In this document: one piece after another, positions 1 to 6,644 of the stretch | Position numbering within the stretch: position 1 is the first letter of the stretch | Layout: each line of letters begins with the position of its first letter | NCBI GenBank assembly: GCA_963925545.1 | Contig: CAWUSA010000015.1 | Span: 1-8,155, forward strand | Reading direction: 5' to 3' | DNA from: TMED14 sp963925545 | GTDB lineage: Bacteria; Bacteroidota; Bacteroidia; Flavobacteriales; Schleiferiaceae | DNA: 8,155 bases | Position numbers and translations under genes: made by a program | The notes under the pieces: generated by a model | Seen by the model: the letters and a program-made list of their open reading frames with translations, nothing else | Told to the model about the DNA's origin: nothing | Database searches by the model: none

Positions 1-45
1 TTGGATCCGCCCGATTACCAAGCAGCGTTGCGTGGCAAACATTGA
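1..45 (+). CDS. 3' end of an unidentified gene
   Basis: Frame 1 of the plus strand is open from the window edge to a TGA at 43-45 and encodes 14 residues, LDPPDYQAALRGKH. It ends 9 bases before a hairpin terminator, as expected for the tail of a real gene that converges on the tRNA gene. Neither strand offers a better reading of these bases. The fragment is too short to name a family, and a chance open stretch of this length is possible. Confidence 0.4.
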   Translation: MDPPDYQAALRGKH

Positions 46-50
46 CGCAT

Positions 51-78
51 AAAAAAAGCCGTGCTTTCGCACGGCTTT
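51..78 (-). terminator. Intrinsic terminator after tRNA-Gln
   Basis: On the minus strand the sequence is a perfect 10-bp stem (AAAGCCGTGC with GCACGGCTTT; arms 69-78 and 55-64) closed by a GAAA tetraloop at 65-68. The 3' arm runs straight into seven T residues (complement of 51-57). This is a textbook rho-independent terminator for minus-strand transcription leaving the tRNA-Gln gene, and perhaps for read-through from lepA. Read on the plus strand, the same hairpin is followed only by TTTCATTG, so it would be a weak terminator for the gene ending at 45. Confidence 0.93.
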
Positions 79-84
79 CATTGA

Positions 85-159
85 TGGTTGCCCCACAAGG
101 ACTCGAACCTTGACTGACGGTACCAAAAACCGCTGTCCTGCCAATTAGACGATAGGGCA
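85..159 (-). tRNA. tRNA-Gln (anticodon UUG)
   Basis: A full cloverleaf can be drawn on the minus strand. The acceptor arm TGCCCTA pairs with TGGGGCA, with one G-U pair. The D-arm has the stem GTC/GAC. The anticodon stem GCGGT/ACCGT holds the loop TTTTGGT, which places anticodon TTG at 126-124. The T-arm is CAAGG, TTCGAGT, CCTTG. The discriminator base is A (88), and CCA is encoded at 87-85. Without CCA the gene covers 88-159. It reads glutamine codons. It lies 71 bases downstream of lepA on the same strand, has its own candidate promoter in that gap, and is followed by a strong terminator. Confidence 0.96.
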
Positions 160-171
160 TCAATGGGAGCG

Positions 172-179
172 CAAATTTA
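172..179 (-). promoter_or_regulatory. Candidate promoter -7 box for tRNA-Gln
   Basis: The minus strand reads TAAATTTG, a perfect match to the Bacteroidota -7 consensus TAnnTTTG. It ends 12 bases before the 5' end of the mature tRNA (159), so transcription would start about 8 bases upstream of the tRNA, a sensible leader for processing. I see no TTG or TTTG at the usual -33 spacing, so the support is the -7 match and its position only. The rest of the 71-base gap between lepA and the tRNA gene shows nothing else I can support. Confidence 0.45.
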
Positions 180-230
180 GGTCACAATTGTTTTTCAGCC
201 ATGGACTAAAACACAAATTGCAAATGCCCT

Positions 231-2027
231 TTAGTCGTTAAGTTTTAGCACAGCTAAAAAGGCTTGCTGAGGCACCTCAACGTTGCCCAGCTGACGCATG
301 CGCTTCTTGCCTTTCTTCTGCTTATCCAACAACTTGCGTTTTCTTGAAATGTCACCACCATAACACTTGGCTGTGACATCCTTTCTTAGGGCTGACAAAG
401 TTTCTCTGGCAATGATTTTTGCACCAATGGCCGCCTGTATCGCAATCACAAACTGCATGCGAGGGATAAGCTCTTTAAGTTTGAGACAGAGCCTTTTGCC
501 AATGTCATGGGACTTGCTTTTGTGGATCAATGCAGACAAGGCGTCGATGGGATCACCATTGAGAAGCACATCCACCTTCACCAAATTTGAGGGCCTATAG
601 CCAATAGGGTGGTAGTCAAAGGAGGCATAACCCCGTGAAATAGTTTTCAATCGGTCATAGAAACCAAAAACAATCTCTGCCAGGGGCAGCTCAAAACTCA
701 ACTCCACGCGATCTTGGGTCAAATAATTTTGCCCTGTGATGGTTCCACGCTTATCAATGCAGAGTTTCATTACTGGGCCAACATAGTCGTTCTTGGTGAT
801 GATCTGCGCCTTAATGAAGGGCTCTTCAAGATGATCCAAGGCAGATGGATCTGGGTAATCGACGGGGTTGTTCACCAGCACCAGGGTGTCGGGGTTTTTT
901 TTAGTGTAGGCGTGGTACGACACATTAGGAACCGTAGTTATGCAGGACATGCCAAACTCACGCTCCAATCGCTCTTGAATGATCTCCATGTGAAGCATCC
1001 CTAGGAAGCCACAGCGAAAACCAAAGCCTAATGCCGCAGAGGTTTCTGCTTCAAAGGTCAAACTTGCATCGTTGAGCTGCAATTTCTCAAGGGATGCACG
1101 AAGTTCTTCAAATTCTTCTGTCACCACCGGGTAGATGCCGGCAAAGACCATAGGCTTCACTTCCTCGAAGCCTGAAATAGCCTCTGTTGCGCCACCTTCC
1201 ACCGTGGTAATCGTGTCACCCACTTTCACTTCTGTTGCTTCCTTGATGCCCGATATGATGTAGCCCACATCGCCTGCACTCATGACATCAACCGGATCCT
1301 TTTCCAAGCGAAGCACGCCAATTTCATCAGCGAAATAGCTTTTTTCCGTTGCCATGAACTTCACCTTTTGGCCTTTTTTCAAAGTGCCATTGATGATGCG
1401 AAAAACGCCTTCAATGCCGCGGTAGGAGTTGTACACAGAATCAAAGATCAATGCCTGTAATGGTGCATCAGGGTCACCTTTAGGGGCCGGCACCTTGTCC
1501 ACAATGTTGTCCAACAAGGCATGAACCCCTTCGCCAGTTTTTGCGCTGACAGACAGGATGTCTTCCCGCTTACAGCCAAGCAAATCGATGATCTGATCAG
1601 CCACTTCCTCCGGATTAGCTGAAGGCAAATCTACCTTGTTCATTACAGGAATGATTTCCAGGTCATGCTCAATGGCCAAGTACAAGTTTGAAATGGTCTG
1701 CGCCTGAATACCTTGTGCTGCGTCAACAACTAGCAAGGCACCCTCACAGGCAGAAATAGATCGACTCACTTCATAGCTGAAGTCTACGTGCCCCGGGGTG
1801 TCAATCAAATTGATCCTGTAGGTCCCTTTGTCATTGCTGTAATCCATCTGAATCGCGTGACTCTTGATGGTGATGCCCCGCTCACGCTCCAAATCCATGG
1901 TATCAAGCAACTGCGCTTTTTGCTCACGAACAGTCACCGTTGATGTGACATCCAACAAGCGATCAGCCAGGGTGCTTTTACCGTGGTCAATGTGCGCAAT
2001 GATGCAAAAATTTCTAAGGTCCTTCAT
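231..2027 (-). CDS. lepA: Elongation factor 4 (LepA), ribosome-associated GTPase
   Basis: LepA/EF4 is a translational GTPase that binds the ribosome and acts during stalled or perturbed elongation and in subunit biogenesis. The 598-residue product has the usual family length. The G domain shows the P-loop AHIDHGKST (11-19), the switch I motif RERGITI (49-55), DTPGH (76-80), NKVD (130-133) and SAKTG (161-165). The C-terminal end carries the LepA-specific basic region with YGGDISRKRKLL, followed by a lysine-rich stretch. The open frame extends 40 codons further, to 2147. I chose the internal ATG at 2027 because LepA proteins begin M-K-x-(I/L)-R-N-F-C-I-I, exactly as here, and because a promoter-like box lies inside the extension. 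The gene is divergent from parB. It ends with TAA and appears intact, with no missing catalytic residue. Confidence 0.97.
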   Translation of the reverse strand: MKDLRNFCIIAHIDHGKSTLADRLLDVTSTVTVREQKAQLLDTMDLERERGITIKSHAIQMDYSNDKGTYRINLIDTPGHVDFSYEVSRSISACEGALLVVDAAQGIQAQTISNLYLAIEHDLEIIPVMNKVDLPSANPEEVADQIIDLLGCKREDILSVSAKTGEGVHALLDNIVDKVPAPKGDPDAPLQALIFDSVYNSYRGIEGVFRIINGTLKKGQKVKFMATEKSYFADEIGVLRLEKDPVDVMSAGDVGYIISGIKEATEVKVGDTITTVEGGATEAISGFEEVKPMVFAGIYPVVTEEFEELRASLEKLQLNDASLTFEAETSAALGFGFRCGFLGMLHMEIIQERLEREFGMSCITTVPNVSYHAYTKKNPDTLVLVNNPVDYPDPSALDHLEEPFIKAQIITKNDYVGPVMKLCIDKRGTITGQNYLTQDRVELSFELPLAEIVFGFYDRLKTISRGYASFDYHPIGYRPSNLVKVDVLLNGDPIDALSALIHKSKSHDIGKRLCLKLKELIPRMQFVIAIQAAIGAKIIARETLSALRKDVTAKCYGGDISRKRKLLDKQKKGKKRMRQLGNVEVPQQAFLAVLKLND

Positions 2028-2033
2028 GGGTCG

Positions 2034-2065
2034 CAAATGTACGCTCTCACAAGGCAATCTTTCAA
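2034..2065 (-). promoter_or_regulatory. Candidate lepA promoter, possibly leaderless
   Basis: The minus strand carries TACATTTG (complement of 2034-2041), a perfect TAnnTTTG -7 box. A TTG at the -33 position (2063-2065) lies 21 bases upstream, inside the usual 17-23 base spacing. The box ends only six bases before the lepA ATG at 2027. A start a few bases below the box would leave almost no 5' leader. The assignment is by motif and position only. Confidence 0.4.
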
Positions 2066-2191
2066 TGCTCAAATGCTTGCAGGCAATTGATGTCATGCAG
2101 ACATTTCCCTCCCGATAGATGCCCATCAAAGCCAACAGATTGTCCATTTACCCATGGATGATATCCCTTGGATAAATCCTTCTATAGGGCC

Positions 2192-2221
2192 TTGGAAAGC
2201 CAGTGATATTGCCGATATTTG
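2192..2221 (+). promoter_or_regulatory. Weak candidate parB promoter
   Basis: The plus strand shows GATATTTG at 2214-2221, seven of eight positions of a TAnnTTTG -7 box counting the two free positions (first base G instead of T). A TTGG at 2192-2195 stands 18 bases upstream as a possible -33 element. The box ends four bases before the ATG at 2226. This would give a leaderless transcript from 2226, or a leader of about 20 bases if translation began at the ATG at 2247. The remainder of the 198-base lepA-parB gap shows no repeat or clear operator. Confidence 0.22.
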
Positions 2222-2225
2222 GCCT

Positions 2226-3095
2226 ATGTCAATCAGGAAACCCGCAATGGGAAGAGGTCTTTCAGCCTTGCTCAAAGACCACACAGTGACCTCTGCAAAA
2301 GATCCGAAAGCAAAAGCTGTGGCTGGTGGAGTCTTCATGGTTGACGTCACACGGATTGCCGCCAACCCCGATCAACCCCGCACTGTTTTTTCAGAAGAGG
2401 GGCTGCAGGCATTGACCGCTTCGATTCAATCCGTTGGGCTGGTTCAACCCATCACCGTCAGGCAAATGGAGCCAGGATCCTACCAGATCATCTCCGGCGA
2501 ACGACGCTACCGTGCAGCCAAGCGTGCTGGCCTCAAGCAACTTCCCGTATACGTCCGCTTTGCGGATGACCAAGCTGTCTTGGAAATGGCTTTGGTGGAA
2601 AATATTCAAAGACAAAATCTTGATCCCATTGAGGTCGCCTTGTCTTACCAGCGCTTAATGAATGACTGTGATTTGACCCAGCAGCGTGTGTCGGAAAGGG
2701 TTGGGGTGAACCGCTCCTCGGTGGCCAACCACTTAGGGCTGATGAAGCTTCCCTCCTTGGTTCAAGCGGGGTTAAGAGATCGCGCCATCAGCATGGGGCA
2801 TGCACGTGCCTTGGTTGGCTTGAATGACTCAACTGTGCAAGAGGCCTTGTACCTGGCTTGCTTGAAAGGTGACTGGAGCGTTAGACAAATGGAGTCCGCT
2901 GTGAAAAGCAAGGGCAATCCTAGCAAGCAAGTCTCTGCAAAACCCAAGAACAACCTCAAAGCCGCTAAAGTTTTTGAATCTGCCTTAGGCCTTCAAGCCA
3001 AGGTCACCATGTCAGCTAAAGGCAATGGCTCCATTGTGCTTCAGTTCAAAGACAAAGCCGCCTTGCAAGCTGCACTAGACAAGCTCAAGGGTTAA
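2226..3095 (+). CDS. parB: ParB/Spo0J chromosome-partitioning protein
   Basis: ParB is a CTP-dependent DNA clamp that loads at parS sites near the origin and works with ParA and SMC in chromosome segregation. From the ATG at 2226 the product has 289 residues. It begins with the GRGLSALL motif (9-16), the ParA-contacting N-terminal signature. The CTP-binding N domain shows QPITVR (74-79), GERRYRA (91-97) and ENIQRQNL (125-132). A helix-turn-helix follows at about 151-171 (TQQRVSERVGVNRSSVANHL). After a lysine-rich linker comes a C-terminal dimerisation region (about 244-289). The frame is open back to an ATG at 2154, but those 24 residues do not resemble family N-termini. The ATG at 2247 is the other possible start. 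No parA or parS is visible nearby, and the downstream gene converges on it. The motifs are all intact, so I expect a functional protein. Confidence 0.95.
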   Translation: MSIRKPAMGRGLSALLKDHTVTSAKDPKAKAVAGGVFMVDVTRIAANPDQPRTVFSEEGLQALTASIQSVGLVQPITVRQMEPGSYQIISGERRYRAAKRAGLKQLPVYVRFADDQAVLEMALVENIQRQNLDPIEVALSYQRLMNDCDLTQQRVSERVGVNRSSVANHLGLMKLPSLVQAGLRDRAISMGHARALVGLNDSTVQEALYLACLKGDWSVRQMESAVKSKGNPSKQVSAKPKNNLKAAKVFESALGLQAKVTMSAKGNGSIVLQFKDKAALQAALDKLKG

Positions 3096-3184
3096 GCCCT
3101 CAAACAGATCTATATCCCTGGGGGCAATAAAACTGGCTCAACTGACTCATGGATGCTGTCATCCAGCGCTATGGCTTCGTCGGT

Positions 3185-5326
3185 CTACCGCAAAGTCATC
3201 TCATCAACCAAGTGACCGGCACCGGCGTACTTGTCAATCACAAAGAGGATGTAGCGAACGTCTACAGAAATGCAGCGCTGCAACTCGTCCTCAAAGAAGA
3301 TGTCACCACTCATCGACTCCCAGTTGCCGTCAAAAGCACAGCCAATCAGCTCGCCCTTAGCGTTGATCAATGGGGAACCAGAGTTGCCACCCGTGATGTC
3401 ATTGCCAGAAATGACACCGATAGGCAGGTTGCCATTTTTGTCAGCGTAGCGACCGTAGTCCTTCGCGTTGTACAATTCCTTCAAACGAGGGGGTACCACA
3501 AACTCTGGATTGTTTGGATCTTCCTTTTCCATGACACCTTCCAGGGTTGTGTAGTGATTGTAGATGACGCCGTCCTTTGGCACATAAGAGCCCACATGGC
3601 CATACGTCATGCGCATGGTGCTGTTGGCATCAGCTGACCAATTGTGGTCAGGCATCATCTCACGAACGCCAGCGGTCCACAGGCGGTAAGCCCTTGCTTG
3701 GCTGTTTTCCAAAGCCTCATCGCGAGAACCAAAGTATGCCTCGCGGAATCCGTCTGCAACTTTCGTCAAGGGGTCGTCCGCTAAAATGGCGCTGTCTGGG
3801 GATGCAAGGAATTCCGTAAAGCGTTCCTCTGACATGAAAATGCTTTCTTCATAAATAACATCTGCAAAAACGCTAAATCCTTCACCTGAGGCTGCTACAT
3901 CTGAAATAAATGCAGGCAGCTGGTCGCGGGGTACGTTGTTGGCGTACATCTGCCATAGGACAGCCATGAGGTCTCTGTCAGACTCTGCATGGAAGGTCGA
4001 GAAATGCTCAGCTGCCTGGTCTTTCAAGGCACGCGACATGCGGTCCATCATTGCTTGATCGCTCATGCCGCGCTTCAGGGCAGATGACATGCGGTAAGCA
4101 AAGAGTGCAGCTGATGGGCCACGAACCACAGCCTCCATCAAATAGACATTGTTCTTGACACCCTTGTCAGTGGCAGCATAGTAGTCTTCAGTCAGCTTGA
4201 GGGTCTCACCATATTTTGCTTGACGGGTAGGCTTTGCATTGACCCATGTCGTAAAGTCTGCTTCAAGGGCAGCCTTTTTGCTATGAACATTGTTGTTGAC
4301 CAATTGCTCAGTCTGACCGATGTAATACTTCCAGTAGTTGGCTGTGCGGGCGTAGCTGGATGCGAGCTGGATCTTCACTTCCTCCTCAGCATTCATGTAC
4401 TTGCGTAGGACGGCCAATTTAGCGGCACGGATGTCAACCACTGTCGGGTTGTGCAGGTCTACAGCCTGCTTCACTCCCCATGAAGAGAGGTAGCGATCGG
4501 TGCTTCCGGGGTAGCCCCAGACCATGGCGAAGTCACCATCTTCCACACCTTTCAAGCTCACGGGCAGGTGGTGCTTAGGCTTCAAAGGCACATTATCAGC
4601 GCTGTAGTCAGCAGGTTGGTTCTTTTTGTCGGCATACACGCGGAACATGGAGAAGTCACCTGTGTGACGAGGCCACATCCAGTTGTCGGTGTCGCCACCA
4701 AATTTACCAATGCTACTGGGAGGAGCTCCCACCATGCGAATATCTGTATAGCGCTGATAAACAAAGAGGTAAAACTCATTGCCATGGTAGAAAGTCTCCA
4801 CATCGGCACGGTAATCCGTGCCTTTGGTTGCCTTTTCAATCAATGCCTCCGACGCAGCTGCAGCTGCCTTGGATCGTTCTGATTCAGACATGTCATCGGT
4901 GAGAACCTTGTTGATCTCCTTGGTCACATCTTCCATGCGAATCAAAAAGGAGACAAACATGCCGGGGTTGGGCAATTCTTCACTCATGTTCATGGCCCAA
5001 AAGCCATCCTCCAAGTAATTGTCCTCCACGGTTGAGTGGCTGCGAATGGCATCAAAACCACAGTGGTGGTTCGTGAGTAAAAGGCCTTTTGAGGAAATGA
5101 TTTCAGCTGTGCAACTGCCGCCGTTAAGCGAAACAATCGCATCCTTGAGGCTGCCGTGGTTAACAGAGTACATGTCCTTTACTGACAGCTTGAGGCCAGC
5201 TTTGCGCATGTCTTTGTAGTTGAGCTTCTTCATGAGAAGCGGAATCCACATGCCTTCACCTGCAGTGAGGGAAGCTGTGGGGACGAGCATGATAGCTACG
5301 AGGAGGGTGGCAATGATTCTTTTCAT
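3185..5326 (-). CDS. S46 family dipeptidyl-peptidase, DPP7-type
   Basis: This 713-residue protein is an S46 serine exopeptidase, which removes dipeptides from the N-termini of peptides in the periplasm. Residues 1-22 form a Sec signal peptide (basic start, hydrophobic core, cleavage probably after LTA). The chymotrypsin-like triad is H88 (TNHHC), D224 (HTGDF) and S649 (GGNSGSP). C72 and C89 probably form a disulfide. N215, W216 and N330 match the residues that hold the substrate amino group in characterised S46 enzymes, and these make it an exopeptidase. Residue 667, 18 after the catalytic serine, is Gly. In the family, Gly here goes with DPP7 (hydrophobic P1) and Arg with DPP11 (acidic P1), so I infer DPP7-like specificity. 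There is no C-terminal sorting domain. It starts 54 bases after the DUF2480 gene and may share the suf transcript. An imperfect -7 box (TTGATTTG, complement of 5362-5369) in the gap could instead give its own promoter. Confidence 0.95.
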   Translation of the reverse strand: MKRIIATLLVAIMLVPTASLTAGEGMWIPLLMKKLNYKDMRKAGLKLSVKDMYSVNHGSLKDAIVSLNGGSCTAEIISSKGLLLTNHHCGFDAIRSHSTVEDNYLEDGFWAMNMSEELPNPGMFVSFLIRMEDVTKEINKVLTDDMSESERSKAAAAASEALIEKATKGTDYRADVETFYHGNEFYLFVYQRYTDIRMVGAPPSSIGKFGGDTDNWMWPRHTGDFSMFRVYADKKNQPADYSADNVPLKPKHHLPVSLKGVEDGDFAMVWGYPGSTDRYLSSWGVKQAVDLHNPTVVDIRAAKLAVLRKYMNAEEEVKIQLASSYARTANYWKYYIGQTEQLVNNNVHSKKAALEADFTTWVNAKPTRQAKYGETLKLTEDYYAATDKGVKNNVYLMEAVVRGPSAALFAYRMSSALKRGMSDQAMMDRMSRALKDQAAEHFSTFHAESDRDLMAVLWQMYANNVPRDQLPAFISDVAASGEGFSVFADVIYEESIFMSEERFTEFLASPDSAILADDPLTKVADGFREAYFGSRDEALENSQARAYRLWTAGVREMMPDHNWSADANSTMRMTYGHVGSYVPKDGVIYNHYTTLEGVMEKEDPNNPEFVVPPRLKELYNAKDYGRYADKNGNLPIGVISGNDITGGNSGSPLINAKGELIGCAFDGNWESMSGDIFFEDELQRCISVDVRYILFVIDKYAGAGHLVDEMTLR

Positions 5327-5380
5327 AAGGAGGCGAAGGTAAGGCTCACCTCAAGGTCATGCAAATCAACCCAGCTGAAC

Positions 5381-5887
5381 CTATTTTCCTTTCGCCGGCG
5401 CCTTGAAAATTGGCACATTGGAGCAGGCCTCGCCATACATCAACTTGCTGGCTACGCCTTCTAATTGAGCAGCGGCTTGCAGGTAGGCAGAGGGTGGCAC
5501 CGCCACCGCGGCACATCCCTTGAGCAGAACCTTTTTGTCCTGGTAGGGGCTGAGCTCCATGGCTTGCAGGGCATGGGTGTAGTACTGACTCATGACATCT
5601 GCGCCCTCGCCAATGAATTTGGCATGAGCCAAGGCATGAGACAGCATGGGCCAGAGCCACTGGGGAACAATGTAGTCCTGAGCCCCCTCAATGCAGACCA
5701 CTTGGCCCGCATAAGCGGACAAATCCATGTCATCCAGGGATTGGCGAACCGCTTTTTCGCGAAAAAGGCCATCGGTTGCCAGGGGGGATAAAGCAAAGAC
5801 TTGCAGGCCACCAACAGGCCACAGTTCCTCTAAGTCAAAGACCATGAGGTTTGATTGAGCGATGCGATTGATGATTTCTTCTGCCAT
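5381..5887 (-). CDS. DUF2480 family protein of unknown function
   Basis: The 168-residue product begins MAEEIINRIAQSNLMVFDLE, which I recognise as the start of the DUF2480 family, known mainly from Bacteroidota and often next to suf genes. No biochemical role is known to me. There is no signal peptide or membrane segment, so it should be cytoplasmic. Three cysteines are present: C65 (VVCIEG), C125 in KGCAAVAVP, and C155 in LMYGEACSNVP near the end. From memory, the KGC and YGEACS segments recur in relatives, which suggests a redox, metal or persulfide role, but this is inference. The ATG at 5887 lies 7 bases after the stop of the sufT-like gene, which argues for co-expression with the suf genes. 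The length is normal for the family. Confidence 0.85.
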   Translation of the reverse strand: MAEEIINRIAQSNLMVFDLEELWPVGGLQVFALSPLATDGLFREKAVRQSLDDMDLSAYAGQVVCIEGAQDYIVPQWLWPMLSHALAHAKFIGEGADVMSQYYTHALQAMELSPYQDKKVLLKGCAAVAVPPSAYLQAAAQLEGVASKLMYGEACSNVPIFKAPAKGK

Positions 5888-5894
5888 GGTGTCT

Positions 5895-6215
5895 TTATAA
5901 CATGCCTAATTCAAGGCGGGCTTCCTCACTCATCATGTCCTTGGTCCACGGGGGATCAAAGGTGATCTCTACCTCTACCTCTTTAGCGTCAGGCAGGCTG
6001 GCAACTCGTTGTTTCACCTCCTCAGGCATGGACTCTGCCACGGGGCAGTTAGGCGAGGTGAGGGTCATCAAAATATGGATGTCCGCATCCTCAGATACTT
6101 GCACATCATAGATCAGCCCTAATTGGTAAATATCCACAGGTATTTCTGGGTCAAAGATGTTTTTTAGCACATCAATAGTTTGATCACCAAGGCTTTGCAT
6201 TTGTTCGTCTTTCAT
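5895..6215 (-). CDS. SufT-like DUF59 (MIP18-family) Fe-S assembly protein
   Basis: This 106-residue protein belongs to the MIP18/PaaD/SufT (DUF59) family, whose members help mature or deliver Fe-S clusters. Visible signatures are DPEIPVDIYQLGLIYDV (22-38), TSPNCPVAESMP with C57 (53-64), and DPPWTKDMMSEEARLELGML at the C-terminus (87-106). C57 is the conserved cysteine of the family. The frame is open upstream to 6344, but those 43 residues overlap sufE and are not family-like. The ATG at 6215-6213 overlaps the sufE stop as ATGA, which indicates translational coupling and fixes the start. The protein consists of the domain alone, without the longer N-terminal part of some SufT proteins. I therefore call it SufT-like rather than assigning a gene symbol. 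Confidence 0.92.
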   Translation of the reverse strand: MKDEQMQSLGDQTIDVLKNIFDPEIPVDIYQLGLIYDVQVSEDADIHILMTLTSPNCPVAESMPEEVKQRVASLPDAKEVEVEITFDPPWTKDMMSEEARLELGML

Positions 6216-6643
6216 GGTCGGGAGGTGGCTTGCATGGCAATGCCATACATCCGGATTTGTTTGACCATGCTCAGCAAACCATTGGCCCGGGTGGGCGACA
6301 GGTGCTGACTCAGGCCTATTGTTGTGAGAAAATCGTAGGTGCATGCGGCCACATCGGCAGGCTTCTGGCCTTGAACGGGTTTCAGCAGCAAGGCAATCAT
6401 GCCCTTGGTGATGATGGCGTCCGCATCAGCATGGCATTGCATCAAGCCCTTGTCATCCAGTTGCACATCAAGCCATACTTGTGATTGACAGCCCTTGATC
6501 AAGTTGATGTCTTGTTTTTTCTCTGCAGGCATCGGGGCAAGGGACTTGCTCATGTCAATGATGAACTCATACTTGTCCATCCAGTTGTCAAAGACCTCAA
6601 AGTCCTCAACAATGTCTGCAGTGATATCGTCAATCGATGCCAT
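6212..6643 (-). CDS. sufE: SufE cysteine-desulfurase sulfur acceptor
   Basis: SufE accepts the persulfide sulfur from SufS and passes it to the SufBCD scaffold. The 143-residue length is typical. The active-site cysteine is C52 in the diagnostic IKGCQSQVW segment, equivalent to C51 of the E. coli protein. The N-terminal helical part with an FDNWMDKYEFIIDM stretch (18-31) and the late LSPTRANGLLSMV segment (about 115-127) also fit the family. The ATG at 6643 is one base after the sufS stop, and its own stop overlaps the next start. The three genes therefore look like one translationally linked unit. All key features are intact. Confidence 0.96.
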   Translation of the reverse strand: MASIDDITADIVEDFEVFDNWMDKYEFIIDMSKSLAPMPAEKKQDINLIKGCQSQVWLDVQLDDKGLMQCHADADAIITKGMIALLLKPVQGQKPADVAACTYDFLTTIGLSQHLSPTRANGLLSMVKQIRMYGIAMQATSRP

Positions 6644-6644
6644 A

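Noticed and set aside
2028..2147. 40-codon N-terminal extension of lepA
   Set aside because: The extension does not look like LepA, whose proteins start at the M-K-D-L-R-N-F-C segment encoded from 2027, and it contains a likely promoter box.
3131..3149. Near-repeat ACTGGCTCA / ACTGACTCA after parB
   Set aside because: Two nine-base units with one mismatch are too short to distinguish from chance, and no third copy is present.
3150..3165. Hairpin TGGATG-CTGT-CATCCA between parB and the peptidase gene
   Set aside because: The stem is only 6 bp and has no T tract on either strand, so it cannot be supported as the terminator for the convergent genes. Nothing else in the 89-base gap (3096-3184) looked convincing.
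3149..3637. A 162-codon plus-strand open frame
   Set aside because: It lies almost entirely antisense to the C-terminal part of the S46 peptidase, including the catalytic serine region, and its translation resembles no family. It is a shadow of the real gene.
5327..5333. AAGGAGG beside the peptidase start
   Set aside because: It is on the plus strand, while the gene is on the minus strand, where the bases before the ATG read CCTCCTT. It is not a ribosome binding site for this gene.
6010..6017. TGTTTCAC, the left half of a parS site
   Set aside because: The second half of the palindrome (GTGAAACA) is absent; the sequence continues CTCCTCAG and lies within the sufT-like coding sequence.
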